In this document: in pieces, positions 1 to 9,383 of the stretch
How the letters are laid out: each line of letters opens with the position of its first letter
How positions within the stretch are numbered: the stretch's first letter is position 1
Assembly (NCBI GenBank): GCA_027596195.1
Contig: JADGJG010000519.1
Coordinates: 1 to 17,470 of the forward strand
Reading direction: 5' to 3'
DNA: 17,470 bases
From: Podochytrium sp. JEL0797
Taxonomy: Eukaryota > Chytridiomycota > Chytridiomycetes > Chytridiales > Chytriomycetaceae
Program-made: the position numbers and the translations under genes
Notes under the pieces: generated by a model
Database searches by the model: none
The model's input: the letters and a program-made list of their open reading frames with translations, nothing else
What the model was told of the DNA's origin: nothing

Positions 1-22
1 ACACACACACACACACACACAC
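1..22. repeat. (AC)n microsatellite
   Basis: Eleven uninterrupted AC dinucleotides sit at the very edge of the window, so the true length is unknown. It lies about 200 bp upstream of the SVF1 start codon. It is followed by A-rich and T-rich runs (to about 100) and an AGGGG element near 103-107 that resembles a stress-response (STRE) core, but that match is short and weak. Confidence 0.95.
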
Positions 23-220
23 CTCTTCAATCCCTGGCACAAGACGGGCCGAGAAAAAAAGCCGAGGAAAAAAAACGTAGGGTTTTTATTTTTTGAGAGA
101 AAAGGGGAGTGTGCAGGTATTTTGTCCACAGCTATAATTGTATGCTCCAAATTTCTCTACTGTTTACGGCGATAAACCGCTTTCCTTTTTTCCCGCGAAT
201 CAAGCTTTCCAAAATAAAAA

Positions 221-1605
221 ATGTCGTGGTTCGCAACAGCCCCAACCGTGTTCCCCCCGCATCCAGTCGTTCGCGTCCAAGACCCCGCACTTTCCGACAT
301 TGAACTCTCCAAAGACGTTCCCGTGACGGACCTCACATGCTCTAGCGACGAAATCACCTGGAAGCTCGAATATGCGGCGGCAGCCACCGAGTGCTTCACG
401 TATTACCTCACGCTCGACAACGGCACGTACGTTCTTGCTCAGGTGAGTCTCTACCCATCGAATGCATCTCACACAGCTCTAACTTCCCCCCGTAGATGGT
501 GTACTCAACCATTGGACTCGCGCCAAGCGTGCAGGTGTGTAATTGTTTCGAATGCTTCAACCCGTGCTATCAGAACCCCCATCCACTGACCCCCAACGGT
601 CCACCAACCCCCACCAGATGACCCTCCGCATCTACAACTCCGACAAGACGAAATTCAATCAGACCGTTTCACCGTACACAACCTCGTTCCTCGTCTCGGA
701 AGACAAACAATCTGTCGAATGCGACCAGTTCTCCATCAAGTTCAACAACGGCAAGTACGTTCTCAAGTTTGACCTCGGCGAAGCCGCCATCGACGTGCAG
801 TTTGATCCCATCGACGGCTTCTTCAAAGTCAATGACGGAAAATCCATGTTTGGCGAAACCGAATACGACGGATACGTGGAGGCTCAGTTTGCACCCAAGG
901 CGAGCGTGTCGGGAACCTTGACGTTTGGCGGGAAGAAAGTCGAGGCGAAGGGACAGGGGTTGTTTGTGAAGGCTATCCAATGTTACCCGCAGGGAATCGC
1001 AAAGTGGAACTTTTTCAACTTGCAGAATGCTCAAGACTCCATTATGGCGTACGAGGTGGGGGGCTTGTTTTAATTGCTTTTTGATTGTGGGCTAACGGTT
1101 TCGAATTCTCAGTACGACATGCCACAAGCGAGCGGCGGCGCCTGTGTGAGCATCGGTTCCATTGTCAGAAACGGCAAGCTCATTGCCGTCACAACCTCCA
1201 ATCGCGTGGTTCACGTCCAGAAGCAGCTCGACGAAGAGTTTAGCGGATACGAGGTCCCCACGCAATTGTTTTTGACTTTGAACGGCAAAACAAAGGACAG
1301 CGGAGAAGACGTGCACGTGGAGATTTCTTTTGTTCAGTCCAACTTGTGTGACAAGATTGACGTCTTGTCGGAGCTTCCGTTCTTGTTGCGCAAGCTCATG
1401 TGAGTTTTTTTTTACGTCTCTTTCGCGTTTTTTTTTCGATTCACGCTAATTAATCTTGACGATACACAGCCAAACTTTCATCACCGCTCCTTTCTTGTTC
1501 CAGTGGTATGACGATGTTGTTGCCAACGTGACGGTTGGGGCGGATTCGTTCAAAATCGAAGGCAAGGGATTCATGGAATGCTCCTTTTTGATGAACGAAT
1601 ACTGA
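221..1605 (+). CDS. SVF1: Svf1-family survival factor / ceramide-binding lipocalin-like protein
   Basis: Five exons: 221-442, 496-534, 618-1055, 1113-1399 and 1470-1605. They join to 373 residues with phases that close exactly. Introns are 53, 83, 57 and 70 bp with GT..AG ends; branch-like gctaac and gctaat precede two acceptors. Family resemblance is clear across the length: an N-terminal YYLTLDNGTYVLAQ strand, then TLTFGGKKVEAKGQG, the signature-like AKWNFFNLQNAQDSIMAYE, SNLCDKIDVLSELPFLLRKLI and a C-terminal GKGFMECSFLMNEY. Yeast Svf1 is about 480 residues, so this copy is shorter, with a reduced N-terminus. Family knowledge: Svf1 proteins are fungal, promote survival of oxidative and cold stress, and yeast Svf1 has been reported to bind ceramides at the ER-Golgi interface. 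The start is the first ATG of the frame, preceded by an A-rich context. The small second exon (13 codons) is the least certain part. Confidence 0.9.
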
Positions 1606-2061
1606 AACGGCGCTTGGGTGTTTCTCCAAGTTATGGATTCATAAAATATCATATCTTTTTTCTGATTCTCAAACTTTTTCGAAATGATTCCATTCCTTTT
1701 GTGCCACACAGGCTGTTATTTCTGGCGCGTGAAGGAGCCGAGCCCGCCAAAGAGGTATTGAGCGTGCAGGCCGCAGGGCCGACGTGATGTGGGGTTTATG
1801 TGTGGAGAATGAAAAAGGTGATAAACGCGAAAGATGCGATAGACGCGAAAGATACAAATTGAAATTGGCTGAGTCTTGCTCGCTTGCATGCTCGCAAAAA
1901 ATGTCTTCCAACAAAGCGAGCAGAAGAAAGATAGATGCGAAAGACGCGATGAACAAAACCAACAAATAAAACCTCATCTTGCGCTTTTTATTCCGCACGC
2001 CCACCATTCTCGCCCAAAAACAAAAAAACTAAAGAAACCGCACACAAAAAAAAGTCCCAGC
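1606..2061. other. Convergent 3' intergenic region with GCGA-rich repeats and a hairpin
   Basis: This stretch separates the 3' ends of SVF1 (+) and ILV5 (-). It holds short imperfect direct repeats: acgcgaaagat at 1824-1834 and 1843-1853, and a related gatgcgaaagacgcgat near 1934-1950. A perfect 9-bp inverted repeat pairs 1877-1885 with 1914-1922 around a 28-nt loop. An AATAAA lies at 1965-1970 on the + strand. Open frames exist on both strands here but none shows a family resemblance. The region probably contains the two polyadenylation zones. Confidence 0.6.
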
Positions 2062-3468
2062 TTATTTCTGGTTCTCCGGACGCAAAGATCTCACAGTCAC
2101 ACCCGCACGCCACATTTCACTCTCACGAATCTGCTTCAACTCCGCCTCAAATCTCTCACGGTAATCGGCACGTCCATTCTCATCAATCGATCTCTGCGAC
2201 TCGGTCCCGTCCGCCACAGAGTCGTACAAGCGCTGGAACACGGGCTTCGACGCCTTGTGGAACTCGGGCGCCCAGTCAAGAGCACCACGACGAGCAGTGG
2301 TAGAGCAGTTGGCATACATCCAGTCCATGCCCTTGGCCCCAATGAGCGGGTAGAGAGATTGGGTAGCCTCTTCAACAGTCTCGTTGAAAGCCTCAGAGGG
2401 AGAGTGTCCAGCAGCGCGAAGGACCTCGTATTGGGCTTGGAAGAAACCTTGGATGGCACCCATGAGGACACCACGCTCACCAGTGAGGTCAGAGTAGACT
2501 TCCTTCTCAAAGGTGGTCTCGTAGAGGTATCCGGACCCAATGGCGACACCCATACCGAAAGCACGCTCTCTGGCCTTGCCGGTCACGTCTTGCCAGATGG
2601 CGACGGAAGAGTTGATGCCGCGGCCTTCGAGGAACAGGGATCTGACAGTGTATCCGGATCCTGATTTTGCGGAGATGGCACAGTTTTAATAATCGAGTCA
2701 AATCAATTAATAATTTGGTCAAAACAAAAGACTCACCCTTGGGTGCAGCGAGGATCACATCCACATCATTCGGCACAACAATCCCAGTCTGCGAGTGGAA
2801 CACGACTCCAAACCCGTGCGAGAAGAAAAGCGTCTTCCCCTTGGTCACGAACGGCTTAATCAAAGGCCATGCCTCCACCTGACCAGCGTCCGAGAGAAGG
2901 AACGAAATCACAGACCCCTTGTCCGCAGCCTCCTCCATCGAGAACAGCGTCTTGCCGGGAACCCATCCGTCCGCCATGGCCTGTTTCCAGGACGCACCGT
3001 CTTTTCGGACTCCGACAATCACGTTCAAGCCGTTGTCGCGCATGTTGAGCGCCTGGGCCATGCCCTGGGTTCCGTATCCGAGAACGGCCATGGTGTCCTT
3101 GCCAAAGAGTTGTTGGAGCTTCTCCTTGGGGAAGTCGCTGCGCTCCCACACGGTTTCGGGGACGCCGGCAAAGTCGAGGGTCTTGACTCCGCGGACCTGC
3201 GTTCGGGACTGGAGAAGGCGGTATTAGTATTCGAGGTTGGGTGGGGAGGATGGTGGTTGGCAGTGGGGGTAGATCAGGGCATGCGATGGGTGCAGATAAA
3301 TGGGCAGATAACGCCAAAAATAACACTCACGGCAACGGGAGCGCGGACGGCAACAGGGGCAGTGCGGAGCACAGAGGCACCAGTGAGGGCGCTGAAGGAG
3401 CGGGCGGTGGTTCTCTTGGCCGAGGAAGCAGCGGCTCTCTGAGCAACGGTGGCGAATGATCTTTGCAT
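2062..3468 (-). CDS. ILV5: Ketol-acid reductoisomerase (acetohydroxyacid reductoisomerase), mitochondrial
   Basis: This enzyme converts 2-acetolactate and 2-aceto-2-hydroxybutyrate to dihydroxy acids using NADPH and Mg2+, the second common step of valine/leucine and isoleucine synthesis in mitochondria. Three exons, 3331-3468, 2737-3208 and 2062-2660, encode 402 residues (yeast Ilv5 is 395). Residues 1-46 form an Arg/Ala/Ser-rich presequence with no acidic residue, a typical mitochondrial transit peptide occupying exon 1. The NADPH loop GYGTQG is at residues 90-95. A SGYTVRSLF..GRGINSS segment follows the second intron, and D261 and E265 (SDLTGERG) match the Mg2+ ligands. The C-terminal NETVEEATQSLYPLIG and CSTTARRGALDW blocks are near-identical to fungal homologues. 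Introns are 122 bp (branch-like TACTAATAC) and 76 bp. It is a class I (short) enzyme and lies 87 bp downstream of ILV6 on the same strand. Confidence 0.97.
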
Positions 3469-3555
3469 GGTGTTTTTTTTTGGCGAAAAAGTTTTTTATT
3501 TTTTTTGTATTCTTTTTCGACTATCACTATCTTATCAAATCACGCCACATCATCA

Positions 3556-4566
3556 TCAACCAGGCGGCAGCTGCGACACATCCACGTTCATCCCGGAATC
3601 AATCTCCTCGCCATTCGTCTCATCGTAGCTCTCAATAGGGCTGCGCGTGACAGCCATACATCCTATCAAACAAAAAGCGCGAAATCAGATTTCCAAGATT
3701 CGATTAAAAAAAGCAGGGTTCGTAGCCGAATCCCGCCAAACACGCATCTTCCTTACCAGAACGAACAACCTCAATAAGCCCATACGGACTCATCATGCTC
3801 ACAAACGCATCCACCTTACTCGGCTTCGAAGTAATCTGCAACACAATCGCATCATGCGTCAAATCCTCCACGACCGCGCCAAAGTTTCTCGCCAACTCAA
3901 TCACATTCTGACGATGGAACCCAGCCGCCAGAATCGGGCTCACAATGCTCGCTTGATCCCCCGTGGGTCCGTAGTCGTTGATGATTTCGGGTGGGATCGC
4001 GGAGACCTTGATGAGAGCCAGTTCGCGCTCCACGGTGGGTGTGCCCGTGTAATCGAGGACGGCCCAGACGGGGACGAGGTCGTCGAGTTGGCGGCGGGCT
4101 TGTTCGACTTCGGCAGTCTGGCCTTTGATGACGACTGTCATGCGACTGAGGGCGGGGACCTGGGAATGCACGGGAAGGGATGGGTATGAGATACTCCTCG
4201 TTGGTTCAATGATATACATACCTCCGTCTTACATACAACGATCGAGTCAATGTTGAAACCGCGGGCAGCAATGACGCCGCTGATACGCGACAACACACCC
4301 GTCTCGTTGGCCACGAGAAGGGTCAGAACGTGACGGTTCGAGGGCCCAGTGGGCTTGGCAGGGGTGTTGTAGAGGATGTTGTCCACGGCTTCCTCGGGCT
4401 CGGGGGGGGCATTCGTGCTGAGGATCGAGAGCGGGTTGATTCTCTTCATGCGATGGGTCTTGCGGAAGGCCGCGTCGAGGGCAAAGGGCGTGGTAGAGAG
4501 AGTGCGGGCGCGGGGGGCGGCAATGGCGGCCCGCGCAAGGAGTGTTCGGGGCAGGAGGGCCCACAT
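3556..4566 (-). CDS. ILV6: Acetolactate synthase regulatory (small) subunit, mitochondrial
   Basis: Ilv6 binds the catalytic subunit Ilv2, stimulates it and confers valine feedback inhibition at the first common step of branched-chain amino acid synthesis. Three exons, 4222-4566, 3757-4159 and 3556-3662, give 284 residues. Residues 1-30 are basic, Ala/Leu-rich and free of acidic residues, as in a mitochondrial presequence. An ACT domain starts near residue 79 (HVLTLLVANETGVLSRISG) and runs through GFNIDSIVV, split by intron 1 after TE (donor GTATGT). The C-terminal regulatory region includes RRQLDDLVPVWAVLDYT and FHRQNVIELARNFG. The last exon is short: splicing at GTAAGG (donor 3756) restores RSGCMAVTRSPI and the fungal-type terminal VDVSQLPPG, whereas reading through gives an unrelated tail and stop. 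This strongly supports intron 2 (94 bp). It lies 55 bp downstream of VPS24 and 87 bp upstream of ILV5. Confidence 0.95.
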
Positions 4567-4621
4567 TTTCAAAGAGAGATAATTTTGGATTTTAGAGATA
4601 ACGTTTTTTAATGTGATCTTT

Positions 4622-5603
4622 TTACTCTGCCCGCAGTGCGGCAAGTCGCTGCTCCATCAAATCTTCTTCTTCTGCTTCCACTTGCGGCGCAACATTCTGT
4701 GCCTGTGGTGAAAGTGGAACCCACGAACAAGGGAGTGACTCACGCGTTAGAGAAATCTCAAATGGGCCATCAAAACAAAAAAAATGCCTTCGTTACCTGC
4801 AACGGTGCCCCCACAGCCCCCGCTTGTCCCAACAGTCCATCCGTGAGAGAAAACAGAATCGTGTCGACTTCAGCATCGGCCTCTTCGTCTATTCCATCTT
4901 CATCCAACCCATCGATTGTGTCTTCCATCATCTCGCTAATGATTCCAGCCTGTGCATGTTGTGTTTGGTTGTAATGTGGTGACAAGAGTCAGAGGACGCG
5001 AGAATTCGGAAAATCAGAATTCGAATTGAGCCGCGCAAAAGACACCCCCCCGTTAGCCGCACCTTCATCATTTCCTTGCCCATCTCCTGCATGGTGTGTT
5101 GAATCTCTGGCATTTTGATGAGGTTGTTGACGAGCTTCATGACATCGGTGCTCTGTTTGAGTGACCCCGCGATTTTTGCGACGGCTTCGGAGGAGCGAGA
5201 GTGCGAGTTCGAAAGAAGATGGGAAATGAGTATTCATGGGCAGTACACCGCTTATATACACACCCAGCTGTTGCTGCAACTGCATCTGCAGCGAATTGAG
5301 CTGCGCCTTTGAAGTGTGCAAACGGTCCTTTGCCTTGCGGGCACGCACAATCTCCTTTGCGAGGAGACGACAGGCGGACGGGTCATTGCGCTTCGCGGCG
5401 GCCTTGATGTCCTTCTTGACCTTGAGCTCGGCAGTGTCGATGCTGCGTACTTGTTTGTCGAGTTCACGCTCCTGGCTGCGGATGGACTGTTTCCACTTCT
5501 TGACCTGTTCTTGGTGTTAGTGCGAATAAGAAGAACAAGAAGAACAAGAAGGCACCTGCTCCTCTGGCGTCAGCTTCTTGAACAAGTTGAGAAACGAGTC
5601 CAT
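4622..5603 (-). CDS. VPS24: ESCRT-III subunit Vps24/CHMP3
   Basis: Vps24 co-polymerises with Vps2 on Snf7 filaments at endosomes and supports membrane scission during multivesicular body formation. Five exons, 5556-5603, 5264-5504, 5063-5184, 4797-4949 and 4622-4702, encode 214 residues (human CHMP3 has 222). A basic N-terminal half contains VKKWKQSIRSQERELDKQ and AKEIVRARKAKDRLHTSKAQ. It is followed by AGSLKQSTDVMKLVNNL and KMPEIQHTMQEMGKEMMKAG, diagnostic of the Vps24/Vps2 branch. The acidic C-terminal half ends in EEDLMEQRLAALRAE, which fits a MIM1 motif for the Vps4 MIT domain. Introns are 51, 79, 113 and 94 bp. The last acceptor could lie six bases further downstream, which would drop two residues. 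The start codon faces that of TBCC at a distance of only 31 bp. Confidence 0.93.
4735..4743. promoter_or_regulatory. Gcn4-type site (TGACTCA core) upstream of ILV6
   Basis: The nine bases GTGACTCAC match the RTGACTCAY consensus bound by yeast Gcn4 and other AP-1-like bZIP factors. The site lies inside the last intron of VPS24 (4703-4796), about 170 bp upstream of the ILV6 start codon. Family knowledge: amino acid biosynthesis genes, including ILV genes, are classic Gcn4 targets in yeast. The match is exact, but a 7-bp core can occur by chance and the regulatory role is inferred. Confidence 0.4.
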
Positions 5604-5634
5604 TTTTTGTGTTTGAAAAACAAGGGGGCGAATA
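5604..5634. promoter_or_regulatory. 31-bp divergent promoter gap between VPS24 and TBCC
   Basis: Only 31 bases separate the start codons of two divergent genes. The gap is T-rich on the VPS24 side and has a caagggggcg segment next to TBCC. No TATA box or CCAAT box is visible. Core promoter elements and 5' UTRs must therefore be extremely short or overlap the opposite gene. Confidence 0.6.
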
Positions 5635-6785
5635 ATGACGACCACAACCACGCACCAGGCCGCCGCCGCCTTTGCGCTTTCCTTCGACACTGAACTCGAC
5701 TCTATTTCTGCCCTTGTCTCTGCCACCGAAGCCACTGCGCGCCTGGCCCAGCTCGAGAAGCGCGTCGCAGATGCCCAGCTGTTTCTGCCCGCCTACGACC
5801 TGCGTCGGTGCCAGCAGGTGTGTTGTCTTTTTTGGCCAGTGCTTATTTAATCCGTGTCTCCTTCTCCCCTTTCTCCCTCCTTCTAAACACAGCGCATCGC
5901 TGACGTCTCTGCCAAACTCACGGCCCAGAAAAACAAATCCCGCTCCAAGTTCTCCTTCTCCTCAAAGGCAAAAGCAACCCTCGCCGCCCACACCGCCGTT
6001 CCATCCACTCCACCTCCACCCACCCCAACCCCCATCAACCCCACCCCCGAACCAACATCCTCCACCGCAACCGTCTTCTCCAACCTCCAACACACAATCC
6101 TACGTCCCCTCCCAACCGACACCACCATCTCTTCCTCCTCTTCCGAAGTCCTCCTCACGAACCTCTCCCACTGTCTCGTGGACCTGCGGTCCCTGTGCCC
6201 ACTCGGCGCAGTCCACATCAAAAACGCGTCGCATTGCGTGATTCTGTGTGGAGGCATCCAGGGCTCCGTCTTGATTGACGATATGACGCAGTCGGTGCTC
6301 GTTTCCGCGTGTCGTCAGGTAAAAAGAAACATTATCATCACAAACTTCCAAATCGAAACCCGATTTGCTCATACAAAAAATCCCCCGCAATTCAGTTCAG
6401 AATGCACACATCCACACAATCCCGTATCCTACTCCACGTCTCCTCTAAACCCATCATTGAAGACTGCCAATCCCTCATATTTGGCCCCTACGACCCATCC
6501 ACACTCACCGACAGCGACAACACACCCTCAACCCCGTCATGGCGCGAGATTGTAACGCGTGCGGATCTTGGAGACGAAGAGGGGAGCAGTGGGCGGTGGG
6601 CGGCCGTGGAGGATTTTAACTGGTTGAGGAAGGGGGAGAGTCCGAATTGGAGGAGAGTTGGGGACGTTGTGAATTATGGCGTGGGGGGTGCCGAGAATGT
6701 GGTAACGGGTAGTGGGTGTGTTGTTGGGTCTGAGGTGGAGGGGTTGAATGAAGTGTTGAAGGAAGCTGTGAGGGTTCGTTTTTAG
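5635..6785 (+). CDS. TBCC: Tubulin-folding cofactor C
   Basis: Cofactor C joins the tubulin-cofactor D/E complex and triggers GTP hydrolysis by beta-tubulin to release folded alpha/beta dimers. Three exons, 5635-5817, 5893-6318 and 6396-6785, encode 332 residues (human TBCC has 346). Residues 8-75 form a helical, Ala-rich TBCC-N-like region with LAQLEKRVADAQ. A Pro/Thr/Ser-rich linker covers about 95-145. The beta-helical C-CAP/TBCC domain follows: CLVDLRSLCPLGAVHIKNAS, GGIQGSVLIDD, then CRQFRMHTS and ILLHVSSKPIIEDC. R205 in QFRMH corresponds to the catalytic arginine finger shared by TBCC and RP2. The family block AVEDFNWLRKGESPNWRRV is intact. A Gly/Val-rich tail of about 35-40 residues beyond SPNW is longer than usual. 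Introns are 75 and 77 bp; AATAAA lies 8 bp after the stop. Confidence 0.94.
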
Positions 6786-6792
6786 TTGCTCG

Positions 6793-6798
6793 AATAAA
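6793..6798 (+). terminator. Poly(A) signal of TBCC
   Basis: A canonical AATAAA begins eight bases after the TBCC stop codon, followed by a T-rich stretch. Its closeness to the stop implies a very short 3' UTR if it is used. Confidence 0.5.
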
Positions 6799-6828
6799 TG
6801 AACTTTATTCTCCACATGAGACGGTTGG

Positions 6829-7116
6829 GACATACGACCCTTCAACGCTCACCGACATCGACATACCCTCAACCCCGTCATGACTCGAGATTGTAACGCG
6901 TGCGATCTTGGAGACGAAGAGGGGAGCAGTGGGCGGTGGGCGGCCGTGGAGGACTTTAACTGGTTGAGGAAGGGGGAGAGTCCGAATTGGAGGAGAGTTG
7001 GGGACGTTGTGAATTATGGCGTGGGGGGTACAGAGAATGTAGTGAGGGGAAGTGGGTGTGTTGTTGGGTCTGAGGTGAGGGGGTTGGAGGGTGAGTTGAA
7101 GGAGGCAGTGACTTAA
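6829..7116 (+). pseudogene. Broken tandem duplicate of the TBCC 3' end
   Basis: This segment repeats TBCC positions about 6485-6785, shifted by 344 bp at the left end and 340 bp from 6911 onward. The middle part (6911-7024) is almost identical, with the block encoding AVEDFNWLRKGESPNWRRV fully preserved. Relative to the intact gene it has a 3-base deletion, a change that turns the SWR codon TGG into TGA, and a single-G deletion after gcgtgc that shifts the frame. The result is two disconnected frames; the second has its own ATG at 6880 and could encode 78 residues. The copy lacks the arginine finger, the C-CAP core and any obvious promoter, so it is most likely a non-functional partial duplicate. 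A sequence resembling ctttattctcca follows both copies, suggesting that the 3' flank was duplicated too. Confidence 0.85.
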
Positions 7117-7243
7117 TTCCGTTCTTTCTCCCTCCTCTCACTTCTCCATAATATACTTTTTATTCTCCAAGAACTCGTCTACCACTAATCACAAGCGAAA
7201 ATTGCCAAAAGAAATTTGTTACGCAGCAAAGGATAATAGCACC

Positions 7244-9232
7244 TCACACCTCGCCGTGATCCATTTTGCAGTGACGTTTTAGGGCATCCGCGCGCATGAA
7301 GCTCTTGAAGCTAACGTGATTTAAATATTTAGTTCCCGGAACAAAATCACGAAAAGACTACGGGGAAGGGGACAATTCTTACCAACTCGCGCACTTGTGC
7401 GGCTTCTCATTCGTATGAAGTCTCATGTGCCGCGTCAAGTCATGGTTCCTCTGAAACCCAAGATTGCAATACCCACAAATAAACGGCCGTTCCGCCGTAT
7501 GCGTCACCACATGACTCTTGAGCTTCTGCGCACGGTCAAACGTCTTATTGCATCCAGGCTCGTGACATGCGAATACGCCTTTAGGACCGGGTCCTCCTCC
7601 TCCCGTTGAGAGGCTGGACCCCGCACCTCCCGCTGCGGCGACGCTGCCGGGTCCAAATGCTGAGAGGGTTGAGGTGGTGGGAGAGTTGACTGCGTCTCCG
7701 GCTCCCATACTGCTGTTCAAATCGGTTGTGTGGAACTGCGGGTGGTGGAGGTGATGGTGTTGTCCCGCCTGAGAGTTCATGCTCACAGCGCTCCCGTTCC
7801 CAGTGTCTTCATACTGCTGTTGCTGCTGTTGTTGCTGTTGAAACTGAAGCTGTTGTGTGATCCCGTATTCGCGCGCATTAGCGTCCTTTTTGATGTCGTC
7901 GAGAACCGTGAGGAGGGCAAAGTTGGCTGAGACGTTCGATTGCGGGGTGTGTGGGATGGGTTCGTCGTTGAAAAATTGTCGCGATTCTTGGAGACGCGCA
8001 GAGTAAGGGGTGTCGTAGGTCGTGTAGGGCATCTGAGGGGAAGAGAGCGGGTCAATTTTCCATGCCCCCCCTTCGAAACCGAAAAAATGGCGGCACCCCC
8101 AACTTACACTGGCGTACTTCAATCTCGGTGGAATTCTCGCAGTTGAATGTGGATGCTGCTGTTGCTGTTGCTGTTGCTGTTGCGAAAACTGTTGCTGCTG
8201 CTGTTGCATCCCACCCCCACCCGCCCCACCCTGCGGAAAAAACGACACCGACCCAAACGACACATTCGTGCCCACCTCAGACCCTTGATTCGACCGCACC
8301 TGTTGCTGCTGCTGCTGGAACCCACCGTTCCCATTCGCACTCAGCTCCGCATTCAAAAAATACGACCCGCCACCCGGTGCTGCCGCCATGCTATTCACAC
8401 CGCCGCCGTTGTATCCAACATCGGAGCCATGGTTTGAGGTGGATCCGTAATGCTGGTATACCATGCCCTGGGTGGTACCGCTGGGTAACGCATGCACGGG
8501 GGAGACCATGTGATCTGTTGTCGCGTCGTCGTCGTCATTGTCCTGGGCAAAGAATTTGCCCCATTTTTCACTGGGGTTCAAGTCGTTTGTTTGATGTTGC
8601 TGATATTGTTGCTGCTGTTGTTGTTGCTGTTGTTGCGGTAGTGGTTGTGATTGTGACCCGTAAGCTCCCATCCCCGCTTGGAGTTGGTTCGGGACCGGCA
8701 TTTGGAGGAGTGTTGACGAGAGGGGCAGCTGGGTTGTGGATGTGAATTGTGTGTGGTATTGGTGTGATTCTTGGGTGGCGTGTTGGAATGGAAGAGGTTG
8801 CTGGTGTTGGTTCGAGAGAGCCATCCCAAAAGTGGAGGAGGAAGCGTTCGGCATCGGCAACGGCAGCGGAAGGGCCATGGCCGGGTTGTCGAGCGGAAAG
8901 AACTGTGACGACTGGAATTGATGTGGCTGATTGGGTTGCTGCGAAAAGAACTGTGACGGGTTCGGCAGCGCAGGCTGGGACTGGGCCTGCGGCGCTGCGG
9001 GGTACGACGACGGATACGGGTCGTTGCTCGCGAAGGGGAGCTGGGCCTGGCGCGTGCGGATCTGGGCCTGCGCCTTGGCGAGGGCCACGGCCTGTTGGTG
9101 CGCAATGTTCTGCGCGCTGCCCACATTGGAGGCGGATTCGCTGGGGTGGATGGACGAGTTGGGCGACTGTGCGCGGGTGTATGCGTGGTGCTGCTGCGAC
9201 AGCGGGGGGTAGTGCACGTTCATGGTGTTCAT
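7244..9232 (-). CDS. Polyglutamine-rich C2H2 zinc-finger transcription factor (Crz1-like fingers)
   Basis: Three coding exons, 8108-9232, 7383-8032 and 7244-7310, encode 613 residues. Residues 1-525 are low complexity: Gln runs from CAG/CAA repeats (codons near 8590-8640, 8150-8215 and 7810-7855), plus Gly, Asn and Pro patches, resembling activation domains. Three C-terminal C2H2 fingers follow: C531/C536/H549/H553 (CX4C), C561/C564/H577/H581 and C589/C592/H605/H610. Finger 3 is complete only if the 72-bp intron 7311-7382 is spliced; without splicing the frame ends one residue after its first half. The linkers (HTAERPF, HTNEKPHK) and the RNHDLTRHMRLH and RADALKRH patterns resemble Crz1-type fungal factors, but the exact orthology is not settled. 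Intron 1 (8033-8107, 75 bp) has a GTAAGT donor and CCTCAG acceptor yet stays open. ATG 9232 is preferred because an acceptor-like sequence ends one base upstream; the frame continues upstream to an ATG at 9349. Confidence 0.85.
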
Positions 9233-9233
9233 T

Positions 9234-9383
9234 CTAATGCAAAAGAGAGAGATAAGTGGTTTGATCCAAGTGATAGCGCACGTGCGAAATCCCCTTTTGT
9301 CGCCAAGGACACAAGCCGAGGAAGGCTGGTTTCCCCTGGGATGAGGCATGGATCGCGGAACCCACCCAAGCCCAATCTCTCAC
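9234..9383 (-). other. Candidate 5'-UTR intron of the zinc-finger gene
   Basis: On the minus strand a GAG/GTGAGAG donor at 9383 is paired with a strong acceptor: a pyrimidine-rich CTTATCTCTCTCTTTTG tract followed by CATTAG ending at 9234. The acceptor lies one base before the preferred ATG. If used, it removes the upstream in-frame ATG at 9349. This is inferred from splice-site shape only. Confidence 0.5.

Noticed and set aside
1669..2007. 112-codon minus-strand frame with a hydrophobic N-terminus (FYLLVLFIASFASIFLLLALL)
   Set aside because: It lies in the repeat-bearing convergent 3' region just downstream of ILV5, has no family motif, and the rest is low-complexity Ser/Leu/Arg sequence from the GCGA repeats. 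A small secreted or membrane peptide cannot be excluded without RNA.
2795..3442. 215-codon plus-strand frame opposite ILV5
   Set aside because: Antisense shadow that also spans an ILV5 intron; the minus-strand frame is unmistakably ketol-acid reductoisomerase.
9233..9349. Extension of the zinc-finger protein to the upstream ATG at 9349
   Set aside because: The added residues have no low-complexity or domain character and are crossed by a good candidate 5'-UTR intron whose acceptor sits next to ATG 9232.
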